DNA of 64,000 nt from Pachyseris speciosa (Eukaryota > Cnidaria > Anthozoa > Scleractinia > Pachyseridae). The notes under the pieces were generated by a model, which was not told the DNA's origin, made no database searches, and was given only the letters and a program-made list of their open reading frames with translations. The stretch is from positions 162,501-226,500 of the forward strand of contig JAEMWC010000277.1 of assembly GCA_016490735.1 (NCBI GenBank), written 5' to 3'. Both the position numbers and the translations under genes were made by a program. Shown in pieces: positions 11,381 to 23,795 of the stretch. The stretch's first letter is position 1. Each line of letters opens with the position of its first letter.

Positions 11381-11500
11381 TGAAGACCAGCAGTATAGCG
11401 GTCGAAACGTCGCGATCCACATCTTTGTGACTCAATCCTGAGACAAAAGATTAACTCAGCTACCATTTGAAACCACGATGACGAACACCTTTCATAACAT
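11378..11500 (+). mobile_element. Penelope-like 3' terminal region
   Basis: TGATGAAGACCAGCAG followed by CGGTCGAAACGTCGCGATC directly follows the endonuclease stop. The same GTCGAAACGTCG core recurs at 9,543 and, as CTCGAAACGTCAGC, in the arms of the element at 43,126-44,642. It marks the 3' untranslated end of the truncated element. Confidence 0.6.
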
Positions 11501-11600
11501 AGCATCTGTATAGTGGCACTATTTGCCATCGATGCGCGCGGGTGAACGCTTTTCACGATGGCGAAGCATCACTGGACATGTGCACAGACCGTCTGAGGGT

Positions 11601-11880
11601 AGCAGGGTTGGCGCAGTGGTGAGAGCACTCACCTTCCACCAATGTGTCCCGGGCTCGGTGTCATATGTGGGCTGAGTTTGTTGGTTCTCTAATGTACTCC
11701 GAGAGGTTTTTCTCCCGGTACTCCGGTTTTCCCATCTCCTCAAAACCAACATTTGATTTAATTTGAGATTTGTAATTAGTAGGCGAAGAGTCACCTCGTG
11801 GAAGTACTACTAATAAATCGTTATTATTATTATTATTATTATCATTATTTGTTATTGTTATTGTTATTGTTATTGTTAAC
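11601..11880 (+). mobile_element. tRNA-derived SINE (family I), plus strand
   Basis: A pol III A box (TTGGCGCAGTGGTGAGAGCA) near 11,607 and a degenerate B box near 11,650 mark the tRNA-like head. The body includes TGGGCTGAGTTTGTTGGTTC and GAGGTTTTTCTCCCGGTAC. The 3' end is a (TTA)n run at 11,819-11,877. The same body occurs on the minus strand at 37,196-37,470 and 47,310-47,612. The B box here (GGGCTCGGTGTC) looks damaged. Confidence 0.8.
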
Positions 11881-13867
11881 ATGTTTGCGCGTACGCAAGA
11901 AAACAGAAGGCTTTTTGCTCCTCAGAGCAAATTTAATGTTGTTGATTTGAATAAATTTTGGGTTGTAAGAACTTTTCGTTTTTGCTAATTCATAGCTGAG
12001 ATCCACCGTTAAGCCGAAAGCGAAGTTGTCTGTTGAACTAATTACGTGAACTAATTACTCATGCGCAGTGATCGCACGAATTAAGGTTTTGCCTCCATTT
12101 TTCGTTTCGGGTAACATGGTACATTCGGGTGACATTGTGCAATGCAAATTTAAGCTGATGCTTGCGCAGGAGTCAGTATAGGCTACTTCAAGCCTCTTCG
12201 TTGCATAGGTTGTTGTAATGGGGTGCCCCAGCAGCTTTGTTCAACGTCCATAAACAGCCTAACAATTTTTACGTTCAATATCAATAATTTACTTGCCATT
12301 CACTAGATGGGAAACCACAGCTTTTTGGCAAGGTTCCCCCATAGCCCCTTAAATTAATATTTCTCAGCTGCATCACTTCCATACTAACCCTGTTCCAAAA
12401 ACGGAGAACATGTGTCCATAATTACATGTAATGTGTGCCCGTATTCCAGTTTAAGAAGAAGTTAATTTGTAGACCCTACAATACGTATTTATCTGCTCCA
12501 ATGTTCCGCGTTTATTGCTGGAAAAGCCGGCATTTTTCTCCGCGACACACAAAATTACGTATATCGCTTTCACCTCGCAGCTCTTGGCAAGGTCTCACCT
12601 GATTGGAGACCACCCTTCAGGTGAGACAAAAGAACATACAACATAAACAATGGACTCTAGCCCTAAAACAACAGGGGTGCGACACTATCCCCGCCACCGA
12701 AATTTAGAACTTATAGGTGCTGCGTATATCGCAGGATATCTGTTCGGTACGTACGACTAATAGTGAGCGCGCTATATTTGGTGAAACAATGTGTTCAATA
12801 ATAAATTCTGCTATTTCAAAAAAGCTCCCCTACTTACGTATATAAAAATTTTTATATCTATATCTATCTATCTAAAATTTTTATATCTATAAAAATGAGA
12901 AATGTCACAGTTGTTTATGACTAAACGCGGCCCGAATTTAAAGTTGTTCTGGTTGTAATTTTCTAGGCTTTAGATGAACTGATTTCCTGGAGTAATGCGA
13001 ATAATGGGTAATTCCATCTCACTAGATTTTTGTAAAATGTAGCTTAAACTTATCCAATCATTTACTTCCCTTCTCTGGTAATTGCGCTTGCTCATATGCA
13101 TTCGATTTGGAACCAGGACAAACCATATACCGAGTTATTATTTATTTATTTATTTTATTTATTTGCCATTTTCATAATATTTACAGGTTTACAGGAGAGG
13201 CCACCTTGAAAGGTAATATAAGAGTATAATTTGGTGCAGTGTGAGAGGGGCATGACCGATTCAGGATTGTTTAAATAAAAATTGTAACCTTTTTTTTAAA
13301 CGTAAGAAAACATTTTACCCTGTGTGCAGTAGCAGTAGCGAATTGTACTCATCTGGTTCAGAATTTATTATACCTATTCTGCAAATTGAAAGTTGCTTCT
13401 CTCGGTCATAATGCCCATTCCAGTGTATTCCAATTAATTTTCTCTTTATTGATTCCTAACGATTGCTTTCCTTTTATGGATTTTATTTTAGGAACTTGTT
13501 GACTGACTTATAATGTATTTAATTTAAAACTGAATGTCGGTACTATTAAGGCCATTAATTTTGTTTAATTGTTGTGAATGCAATGCTCACTAATAACCTC
13601 GCCTGTCCCACTTCAAACTATTTATTTGCATAAAGGCCATGTTTGTAATTAGTTGATTTATGGTATTGGTTTCAACCTCGGAGTCTCATTAGATGCATGA
13701 CACTCTGAGAGGAAGTTATAAAATCAGGTTGATAACATTCCATTTCATTTCCCTGGAAAGGAAGTCTTTCACAGTCATTATCAGTTGAATCATGTTTATT
13801 GCATGGTACTCTTCTTATCTTATTAAAGTTACCTAGGACTGAAGAAGAACTTCAAAATGTCGGCTCA
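11881..13867. other. Gene-free stretch
   Basis: No supported gene. It contains AT-rich DNA, a TATCTA-type simple repeat at 12,838-12,895 and a TTTATTTA tract near 13,138-13,165. Confidence 0.6.
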
Positions 13868-14205
13868 ATTTTTGTCAAGTTGATATCCAATTTTATCTCG
13901 ATCACCCGCGGTTGAAAACACAATGAACAAATGGTGCACCAGAATTGTCATTTTTGAGAAAATTAGATCTCCACGTTTCAGCTGGCCTTTTGAAATAAGC
14001 GATCTTAGTAATAAAACTAGAACATTTTTTGGAGGGGGGGGGGGCAGTTGTTGATGAGATAGCAGTCTTAGCTTGTAAAACGATGCTGAAATACGAAACA
14101 GAGTTAGCAACCTCGTTCCCAGGGTCCTCTCCTTTCAATTCCCTGGAGCGAGAGAAGACGGGAAGGAGAGGACCCTGGGAACGAGGTTGCAGATTTGGAT
14201 CGTTA
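13868..14205. repeat. Dispersed repeat, relative of 2,162-2,402
   Basis: Shared stretches include CCAGAATTGTCATTTTTGAG, GCCTTTTGAAATA and GCAGTCTTAGCTTGTAAA (GCCGTCTTAGCTTGTAAA at the other site). This copy has a poly-G run at 14,031-14,043 and is split by a small MITE. No coding capacity. Confidence 0.75.
14109..14188. mobile_element. 80-bp palindromic MITE
   Basis: AACCTCGTTCCCAGGGTCCT at the left and AGGACCCTGGGAACGAGGTT at the right are exact inverted complements. The site lies inside the dispersed repeat at 13,868-14,205, which in its other copy (2,162-2,402) is uninterrupted, so this is a clean insertion. Confidence 0.85.
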
Positions 14206-14288
14206 CTTTTTTATCGTAGCCATCTCCGCAAGTCCAATGTGTACCACCCGTGTAAGATCTGAGTGAAACTTTAGATAGGTTTTATTGT

Positions 14289-14512
14289 CAAATTCGTTGT
14301 ATCGTGCTGCGTGTTTTGTAAACCTCGAAAGGATTTGGGGTTTCAATTTTTTCTGTTCCGTCAATCATCTGATTGGGGGCGGGGTTATGCAAATAGCCCA
14401 ATCAGAACGCGTTGCATTTTGATTTGCATAACCCCGTCCCTACTCAGATGATTGGCAGAACAGAAAAAGCTAAAAATGTTTCGGAAACGCGCAGCGTGAT
14501 ACAACGAATTTG
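14289..14512. mobile_element. Palindromic MITE
   Basis: Outer arms CAAATTCGTTGTATCGTGCT and the complementary TGATACAACGAATTTG, with inner arms around GGGGTTATGCAAAT and ATTTGCATAACCCC. Imperfect pairing over nearly the whole 224 bp. It carries no ORF. Confidence 0.8.
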
Positions 14513-17500
14513 GCTGTAATTAAACGGTCGGTTGTGTGCATCTGTCTATTATTTTACTTTGAGTTTAGATTGATGTTTATGAGGATCATTTCGTACAAAT
14601 TTAAAGCTTGAGACACTGCGAGGTCTTATGGGCCACCCGGCACGAAGAGGATGAGTGAGTCAGTTTAAGACACTTCTCGTGTAGTGTGAATATCAAATCG
14701 TACGAGCAGAAAGAGGATCGATTTACAAAACTAGTGCAAGTAGACGACGGAAATTTTTACGGAAAATGTAAACAGTCATAGAAAAGCAACTGCTTTAATA
14801 TCTTTACTTGACAAAATGGAAGTGCGACTTAAAGTAAACCCTTTACAACTCAATTAGAATAAGATATTTTTTTAAAAGGATGCATTATGTCTGAAAATAC
14901 ATTACAGAGGAAGCGCTAAAATATCACAACTTGCAGGCTGTTCTTGGCCTCTAGATGATAGATGATAGACGATATGCTATCTTAAGAGCTGGGTGTTCAA
15001 AGGGCAGTCTCCGTTTATGATTGTGACAAATTGTAGTTTTCCCAACGTCACCTGTATTAATGAAATTTGGAACGAACCGAGAGAAGTGAAACAAATCTTG
15101 AAAATGACATAAAAAGCTCATGGTTGCAAAATTGAGGTTTGCCTTTTTACCCCAATTTTTTAATATGTTGTCTTTTCGTTTCCGCAGACTTAAATCCAGT
15201 TTTAAGTTACTATCCACTGTAATTGTAGGTATGCTATTTTCTTTCAAGATTAGAACACAGATCATGCATATGGCCCCATGATTCCTGTTCCACGATTCCT
15301 CTTCCACGAGCTTGCACTTGTGCAGCACATTTGTTGCGATATATCAGTTTTGAAAAATAATCGCGTGGTATAAACGTACCATGAAACGATGATCTCGTCT
15401 CGCAGACGTTTTGTTCACACGAGAAGAAAAGAACTTTTGTTCGTTTCGCAACGGTCCGCGTAACTTGTTAAGGGATTCCTCGAAGGCGTTGCTATTGGTA
15501 GAGTCTCTTGCAGCTAGTGTTTCTAGCTAGACTGTTAATAATAAGTAAAAAGTGCAAAACAAGTCTGAATCTGAATCTGAAGGAAACAAAGAAATTGCCA
15601 GGACTACTTACTGAGTTTCACGCAACATTCACTGTCTCTTGCAAAATAGGCCGTTACATACGTTCAACAAGACTGACAACAGCGGAAGCCATGAAACGAA
15701 GAGATCAATATATGTTTAAGTTTTGAGCATAATCTTGATTGTCATCCCTACCAGTCTACATTGCTGATAGCACCAAATTGCCTCGTCTCAGACATTAATT
15801 AGAGCAGTTTTCAATTGAATGTCGTAAACCCAAAACCAAAGTAATTACTCTGGCCAATGACAACAGACGAATACATAGGAAAGAACCAATCAGCACTCAA
15901 AGCAATTACATGCAGCCGACGCTAAAGGCGGGAAAAAGAGCGCGTGCAAGTCACAATTGGTTTTGGTTTTGCTTCTCATTGGTTGGGAAAGTGGCGCAAG
16001 TTTGTTAACCATCACAGAGTGTAGAAAACTGAAACCGCTCTATCTTATAAGGCTGTCCTTCATTTCCATTTTTAGACAGTCTCGTGAGACTTCCATTCAT
16101 TTTCCTAATTCCAACTCGGACATTCACGAATTTGAGTTAAAGTGTAAAATTTTTAAATAGGTTTTCGAAAACAAATTCCAGGATCAACTACTTTAAATTA
16201 AACAGATCTCTGATGATCTCATAAGAGAATGAAAAGAAAACGAAATTATATAAGAAATGAAATCAGTCTTTTGAAATAAAGCTCGAATTATCTCAAGAAT
16301 GAAATCAATCTTTTTTAGTTAAACCCGATTCACATGCATATATGATTTTAAGCTAGTTTAGGGAAACCATATCACCTTTAGTTATCACTGAAAATTTGGG
16401 CACAATCTTTAATTGAATCATCACCCACATTTTTTCCCTTTAGTAAGTAGCCAAAACAAGGAAGAACTGGGACCTTATCTTTCTCTGAAAGATCTTCGAA
16501 TGTAAACCTTTTAGACGAGTAAAAGTGATTATCAAATGTTTTTCAGTTTGAATTAGTCTAGCCGGATGTTTTTCACGCTACGAGCTACAGCTTAAAATCA
16601 GTATTTCAGAATTATTTGGGTCTCATACTCTCTGACTGATTTGTCTGAAAGGGAAATTAGGTTATCATTTCCATTAAAACACAGCGTGAGACGTTATTTT
16701 CTTCTGCTCATTAATAATTATTTCATGAATAAAGATATCTTACGCTGAATTCAGTTTTCTGAGAAATTTTTTTTGCACGTTTCCTGACGTTTAAAAGAAA
16801 ATTCACATAAACTCATTAGAACAGATTAAACAAGAACAAACTGACAGCCAACTATCCGCCTATGCAGTCACCCCCCCCCCCCCCCCTCTTAAAAAAAATA
16901 ATAGGACAATTTTTTTAAAAGATAAAATTGCTATTTTTTCCTTGCTTACGACGCTGTTAAACCGGTGGTTTAGTCTTCCCCCATTTTCTGATGCGAGAGA
17001 TGTAATGGCATCTCCATTTGATCGCTTCTTACACCGTGAAAAAATGGTCTTTAAGTCCGAGCTACTTGTCTTTAACACTATTACTGATGAATATGTGAAA
17101 ATCACACGTTTTAACTGCGGACTGAAGATGCGAGTGGTCGTCGCAGTTTTGCTTTTCATCGCAAGTCGTCATATAAATAAAAGTTGTCATCATTTTTGTT
17201 TTGAAATGTGACCAAAGTCAACCGTTTACCGAACTCTCTGGTCTCCGAGATTTCCATGAATTTGGGATGAGCACATAATAACATAGGCTTGTAAGAAGGT
17301 ACCGTTTAGATTACCTTTTTTGCAACAAGAGTATTCGATTAATTTGGTTGGTGATATGAAAAAAAGCCAGATTCATCTATGAATTCCAATATCGAGGTAG
17401 CGTAAATCCAGTCTATGTACCACGCCGATCTATATAATGATAATGAAAAGGAATTTGTGTAGCGCTAAAACAATAAACAATATTCAGAAGCGCTTTGCAT

Positions 17501-18716
17501 AAGTTAAAGTTTTATAATAATTTAAAATTAAAATATTCAAAGGCACTAAACATTAGAACTATTGAAACAAACTAAAAGCTTTCCTAAATAAAAATGTTTT
17601 AAGTTGCTTTTTAAAAATGGCGAGGGTACTACTTGTTCTTATAGTATACGAAAGGGGAGAAGGCTGAGAAACTGTTTTAACAGGTTTTTGTAGTCTATCC
17701 TATTCATTTCGACGTTTTCGAATTAAGGATTGCCTTCGATGCATGTCTTACATAATTTGAACATCTGCTACCAACTTAGCGAGGTGGATGATTCGAGCCC
17801 CCATGGGACGTGCGCCGCCAAACTAGATCAGCCAGCTGGAAAACTAAGTGAATCAAAGATTGCAAAATGCGCGCAGCACGAACGTATGCATCTTACGCAT
17901 GCAAAAGAAATACTTATGGAGAAAATCAGCTTGATCATCTGACGGAGGCAGCATTAAGGTGCGACGACGATCGCTGTGGAATTAAGTGGCACACACTTTA
18001 GACGTTTGTGGCTGAAGGCAGCGGCGTTCCTTTTCGTTTATTTTGATTGGCGTTTTTTAAATTATTTTTTATGTCTAGAAGGAAAGACATTAGGCATAAT
18101 CTAATAAATCGGCAAAATGGGCGATTAATGTAATTCGACGTCATCTGATATTAACAACACCAAATAATATTTATCTTTAGACCTCAAATGAATTAAGGTA
18201 TGAGGTGACCAATAAAGTAAGGTAGAAAATGTTACGAAACGTTTCGAGCTTTGCTTTGAAATCAAGCCGGGTCCAACATAAATACCTCTTACTAAACGAG
18301 TTCGAGGTCAATAGTGCAAATTAATGGGAATAAACGAGGATCTGTAACTTACAGCACGGACCGAGAAAACGAGGTTAGTAAGATATTTATTATATCTCTG
18401 AGGTTAATCCGGCGCGCGCGAAAGAAAACTAGTTGAAGTCAAGCTGGCCGTACTGTACAATAATGGCCACAAAATTGACCAATCACAGCGCGCGTACTAA
18501 GTGAGAGATATAATAAAGTAAATTAGTAACAGATCAAGATAACTAATATTGTAGTAAATATTTGGTCACACAGGAAACTTCGCTACGAAAATGCACGATG
18601 TTCGATAACAAATATGACTTATCCAAAGTAAATTCTCTAATATTTTCTTGCTCGCGGACGATGTTTGTATAAATTTCATGTCAATTTCATTCGCACAATG
18701 TCAGCCCTGAATTTAT

Positions 18717-18955
18717 AGGTATACATAGTGAAGGCTTTTCTTTTTCGCTGTATAATGTGAGGTCGTGAAGTTCCCGATTAAAGGGTTGTATTTTGGGGAT
18801 GTGTAAGAGATATGCCCAAAACTCGAGGATTTGTCCCCACAAATTTGTATGTATACATAGTGAAGGCTGTCAAGTGTTATCTTTCTTTTTCGCAGTATAA
18901 TGCGACGCCGTGTTCCTGGTGAAAGGGTTGTATTGTGGGGATGTGCTTGAAGGGA
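18717..18955. repeat. Imperfect tandem repeat, about 130 bp
   Basis: TATACATAGTGAAGGCT occurs at about 18,720 and 18,851. Each copy is followed by TTTCTTTTTCGC, GTATAATG and AAAGGGTTGTATT. A third partial piece with AAGAGATATGCCCAAAACTC lies near 19,281, matching 18,806. Confidence 0.75.
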
Positions 18956-19033
18956 AAAACTTAAAAACCATCTCATTAGATCAAAAGTGATGTTCTTTTT
19001 CATAAATTGCCACAGTCTTAAAAGGATTAGTCT

Positions 19034-19102
19034 CCTTCGCAGCCGTTTTTTGGGATGTCCCACAACGTTGCCTGACAACCCAAAAAACGGCTGCGAAGAA
19101 GG
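19034..19102. mobile_element. Short palindromic MITE
   Basis: CCTTCGCAGCCGTTTTTTGGG and the complementary CCCAAAAAACGGCTGCGAAG flank about 28 bp. No coding capacity. Confidence 0.85.
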
Positions 19103-21469
19103 CTATAAAAGGATAAGACACTAAAGCAACAAAACACCCAAAACCAATTCCACGTTAATGTTTCTAACGTAACTTCTCCTAAAATAAACCAATTTCTGAC
19201 AATCAGCTACTAGAAGTTTAGTGCGAAAATAGCTTGTACTACACAAATAAACGTATAAAATGGAATCAATTAAACTCGTAAGAGATATGCCCAAAACTCG
19301 AGGATTTGTCTCTACAAAATTGGAAAGGATCTTCTATTTGATTATAAAAATTCTACTTTTCTTTAAGCTTTGATTCACTATTTTAAATTTTCGCAACAAG
19401 AATTTTAAATTTTCGCAACATGAAGTTTAAGAAGTTAAGGGAAACGTGTTGATTCGAATGGGTAAAATAAATAACAAAACTCTGACTTAGTGACCGATGG
19501 TACGATAAATTGGGGCTTAAATGTGCGAAATAGGTTCCTACAGAAACACTGATCGAAATTGAATGCTTAGAATTTCATATTTATTTGTGACTGTAGCATA
19601 CCGGGTGTAGCAAAGACAATATTCGTCTGGATTTGAAAAGTTCCTGCTGATGATTTTCGACAAACCAAACTTGCCATCAAATTAACTAGTTCTTTTATCA
19701 GACGAATTACTTCCATGCAGTTTTCTCACATTAAATCTAAATTAAACCACGACAAGCTTTTCATTTCCACGTGTGAGCAATTACCCTTGCTAATCTGAAT
19801 CATTATGAGAAATGAGGTCATAATTGAATCATATCGGATATAAGAATTTTTTTTCTTATTTCTTTTCTGCCTTTATAACTTAGCACCGGATTCCCCTAGT
19901 TTTAATTTAATTTAAAGTTGTCAGGACTTGAAACTGTTATAAGTCCTTTCTTTATGAATGCTAAGCTATGAATTTCAATTAACTCTTTCCGGACAGGACA
20001 CCAAAATTTCCAAACTCCAAGTCGGATGCTTTGAAAACCTGCAACTTTCCCAAATCCCGGACTATAGTTGAAATGAAGCATTTTTTTTTTTTGCAAACTG
20101 TTAAGTTTTTCAGATTTCGTCACCCTGTAAACTGACCTAAGGTCCCAATTTTCACTGAATATGAGCGTTAATTCTGTTGCAAAAGCCAAAAACGGCCTAT
20201 GACAGCACAAAAAATACGCAACTTTGTCTTGAAGTTTTCAATAAAAAAATTCCTCTTGAAGCTTAAAGTCTACATTTCGAGCAAACTTCGACTTTAATTC
20301 TTGCAATCTGTTTCACATTTTCCTCCTCACTTTGTTAGCGTGTCCTGGATTCAGTGACTCTCACGGTATGTAATTTTTACGTTTGTGACCCAAAGGAATT
20401 CTGGGATTTTCTTGTCTAACAGCACTATGGAAGTCTGCAAATTTCTATTTGACATATTTTTTAGAACCGTGTCGAGCCACCCGGTCCTGCTGACAAAATA
20501 TTGCACCGATTGCATTATTTACAAGTCAAAACTCGCCAAAATTGCCATGAAAGGTTCTGGAATCCACACACACAGAACGACTAGGAACACAACTTCACTC
20601 CGTGAGTCGCCATCACTCGATCGAGCAATGACGGCGGCCCACTTCGTGTGAAATTGTTTCTCACCGCTTTTTTCTTTCAAAGGATTGCCTCTACCCACCA
20701 ACCTAACTTTATGATGCAAGGCAGGCGCTTCTGAGCTGGAAAATGGCTTGAAAAACACATGCAGTAATGCCCCACAGTCCCGTTGCAGACAATTGCTTAC
20801 AAAATTCTATGATTTATTGTAATTAAAAACCTTACCTCAAACGTTATGCCTTGAGGGTCAGGAGGGTGTCAGGGGTATGGGAGGCTGAAGGGGGAAGGGC
20901 CGGAAGTCGGAAGCCGGAGTTCAAAAAGTGCGGAAGGTGGGAGAGAAATAATTTATCGGGAGCAACATGAAAAAAGGCGTGAGTCGTGAGAAAACGGTAT
21001 CGGAGGGGGAAGGTCGTGGAGTACCTGAAGGTCAGCTACTGATAGCTAAATGTAGTAATCTCGTTAAATAAAGAACTTAGACTTGGACTTGACGATACGA
21101 GGATTTTTTCTTTCAAGATAACGACGTACACCGATGATGTTTAAAACCTGAACTCGAGCTCGTTACAATATATTTGCAGAAATATATGGCCAGCGGATAT
21201 AGCCGTCGCAGTAAAGGAACTTGCCCGCCTACGTACGATCAGGCTACCACCTTCATTATGTCTGATTCGCAGACCCCTTTCAGAAGTCTGAATATTAATA
21301 AAGCCGAGAGTGTAATTTTTCCGTCTAGAATTATGATCACTATTTCTACAACCCATTTTCTGTGGATCGAAATGCATTAGCTCTTTTCAGCAAATAAATC
21401 TAAAGTTGAACAAACAACGCCAGCTCGTGCATTAAGCTGCACCTACAGAAATGATTTATATAAATTGTC

Positions 21470-23194
21470 CTCTTACGTTGCTAAAACGCAAGCGGATATC
21501 CAATTTCCTCTTTTTTCCTTCGAATTGTTTTAAAAATAGAGAAATGAGTGTTTGGCCGATTTCTGATACCAAGCAATAATCAATCATACTGATAAAAGAA
21601 AGTTACTCTCTGTATTGTCGTGTACTATTTTGACAAAACTCGTCACATTAAACCTTTGCCATTTAAAGTTCACAGATTAACATTTTATTCAGACACCTAT
21701 GACACAAGCTGTATTGTACGGGAACCCATGGCATTTTTATTGAATACACTAACAAGTTTCTAATGTGTGAGGCTTATTGGCGTTACTGATATAAGGTAGT
21801 TAAGCGCGTAAATACGCTTCACCACGAAACCTGTAAAAATATATGAAGAAACTCCACTTATGCAGGTCACTTTGCAAGAAGAAAACTACACTGTACAGAC
21901 ATCACGAGCCCGGACGGCATTTATAACCTTTGGTAAGACTCAGTATTTTTAACTGGGCTTAGCTAAGTGTTGAAGGCCAAAATGTAACCTGCCGTTAATA
22001 TGCTTTCTTTCTTTCTAACCGGCCTATGATACTAAAAAATGATCTGTATTCTTAGCTAATCCCTTTAATTATTTCATTTCAGTGGAAGTAGACCGGAGGT
22101 TGGTACAAAATCTTGTTCCAAGCCTTAGGTCTTGGTCGATATCTCATCCTCACCAATTTTTGTAAAGAAAGATGGAGCAAAGAGTGCTTTATTACTCAAC
22201 ACATTGTGTCTAAATATGGTCATTAGTGCGCCCAACATTCGTCGTGCGTAAGCTATAGTTTTCCTGCGATATAAGTATATAATTTTGTGTGTCGTGGAGA
22301 AAAATGGCGGCTTTACCAGGTTTTCTTTCCAATAAACGCAGAAACTTGTACTTTGTCATTAATGTATTGAATAATGAAATAATTATCCTGCTCAATCTTG
22401 CGGAATATCGCGGACTGACTTTAGCCAACTCAGCTCGGCCTACGGCCTCGTCGGCTAAGTATCAGGCGATATTCCGCGCGATTTCGGAGGATGATTGTTA
22501 AACTTATACTTCACGGCACTATACCCATCACTGCTGAACTACATGAGATACGTGAAAACAAAAACAAAAACTTACCTTTTCACAAACTTTGATATAACCA
22601 GTGGTTACTTGCTTTGTTCAGCTCGAGATTATTCAAGGTGATCAGTGTTCATGAACGGTGGGTTTCTGCCACTGAATTATGGTGAATATTCAATTGGTCG
22701 GTCTGAAGCACGCCAAAATTCGTGCCCTGACTCTAGAGTCTACCGAGCTCAGTGTATCTTTCGATCTGTAAGCTGAATTCACCCACGAGGTTGGAATTCA
22801 CCAATCTGTCCTTTTGTTATTACAGAGGCAATAGTGTACCTCATCAGCAGACAAAATCCGAAACAAGCGACACTCTTTGGTTTGTACACAGCGTTACATT
22901 GATGTCCCACACTCCCTGTCAAGCAAAAGAGATGTGTAACTATCACGAAACAAAGTGCAGCTTTTAAGTAGCACCTGCGCTGCATGTATGAGTATTTTGA
23001 AATGTAGTGTATGTTACAAATTGGCGGCTTTACATCTTGTGGTGTCAAATTTCAGGGGGATGAGAAGAAACGAAAAGTAAATTTTAACGAAATTGTGCTC
23101 CTCAGAACTCGTAGATGTAGCATAGTAGAAGAAAAGCATCTTTTTTTCGCGGAGCATTGTAAATGTCCAGAAATTAGCCACCATGAAAATAATA

Positions 23195-23234
<40 letters not shown>

Positions 23235-23697
23235 TAATAATAATAATAATAACAACTTCTTGTTAATTTAACATGCCAAAAAAATCACACTTTTAAGCTG
23301 TATACGACGTCATAAACTTCTGACACCTAGTTTGATTTTCCCAGCTGAGCTGTCGCCGGTGGCTCTCTTACAGTGCATTGTCATCTCATATTTATAATAC
23401 AAGAAATAAATGTAAACTACGATTACCACCAATTAGACGCAACTGGGGAAGGCAAAGATTAGCATTTCAAACGGTTAAAGACTGGAACTCATTGAGTAAA
23501 GATGTTAGATTGTCAAAGTCTCTCGATGAATTTAAATTTAAATTTTTTAACCAATTTTAACCAAATTTTCTCGCTTTTCTCTTTTATTTTATACACGTAT
23601 TTTTATCCTTCTTATCTCTTTTACACTTATTTCTATTATTTTTAGTTTTTATTATATGTACTTAGTTTGATTTTAGTTTCTATTTTAATCTATTTAA
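21470..23697 (+). repeat. Segmental duplication block B, left copy
   Basis: The region is an inverted complement of 61,606-64,000. Markers include GTTGCTAAAACGCAAGCGGA at 21,478 (its complement ends the window near 63,990), a MITE-like part at 22,290-22,500 and the LINE tail. The match runs off the right end of the window, so the full extent is unknown. It contains no intact gene. Confidence 0.9.
23187..23257. repeat. (AAT)n microsatellite
   Basis: Trinucleotide run in block B. The inverted copy has (TTA)n at 62,257-62,313, so the microsatellite predates the duplication and has since changed length. Confidence 0.9.
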
Positions 23698-23795
23698 TCA
23701 GTATCATTTGTTTGTAACTTTTATATACAGGACCTCTCTGAAAACTACTGCTGTGAGAAAGCACCCTGTATAAATATTGTTATAAATAAATAAAT
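23378..23795 (+). mobile_element. 3' tail of a LINE (non-LTR) retrotransposon
   Basis: The frame 23,378-23,560 encodes YNTRNKCKLRLP, then RRNWGRQRLAFQ, then DWNSLSKDVRLSKSLDEFK. This is the conserved C-terminal tail of jockey/CR1/L2-type non-LTR reverse transcriptases. It is followed by an AT-rich 3' UTR that ends TTATAAATAAATAAAT near 23,795. The rest of the element is absent, as expected from 5' truncation during target-primed insertion. Confidence 0.75.

Larger units (their letters stand above)
14513..21469. other. Gene-free stretch
   Basis: No supported gene in 7 kb. The longest open frame, 15,328-14,951 on the minus strand (125 residues), has no domain that I recognise. The stretch also holds a region near 15,370-15,500 resembling 8,050-8,200, a poly-C run at about 16,873-16,887, the repeats listed separately at 18.7-19.1 kb, and a G-rich patch near 20,860-20,960. 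Confidence 0.55.

Noticed and set aside
14951..15328. 125-residue minus-strand ORF
   Set aside because: No recognised motif, no splice signals, composition typical of AT-rich non-coding DNA.
23011..23271. Poly-Asn and poly-Leu proteins at 23.1 kb, and poly-Tyr at 62.3 kb
   Set aside because: They are products of the (AAT)n and (TTA)n microsatellites.
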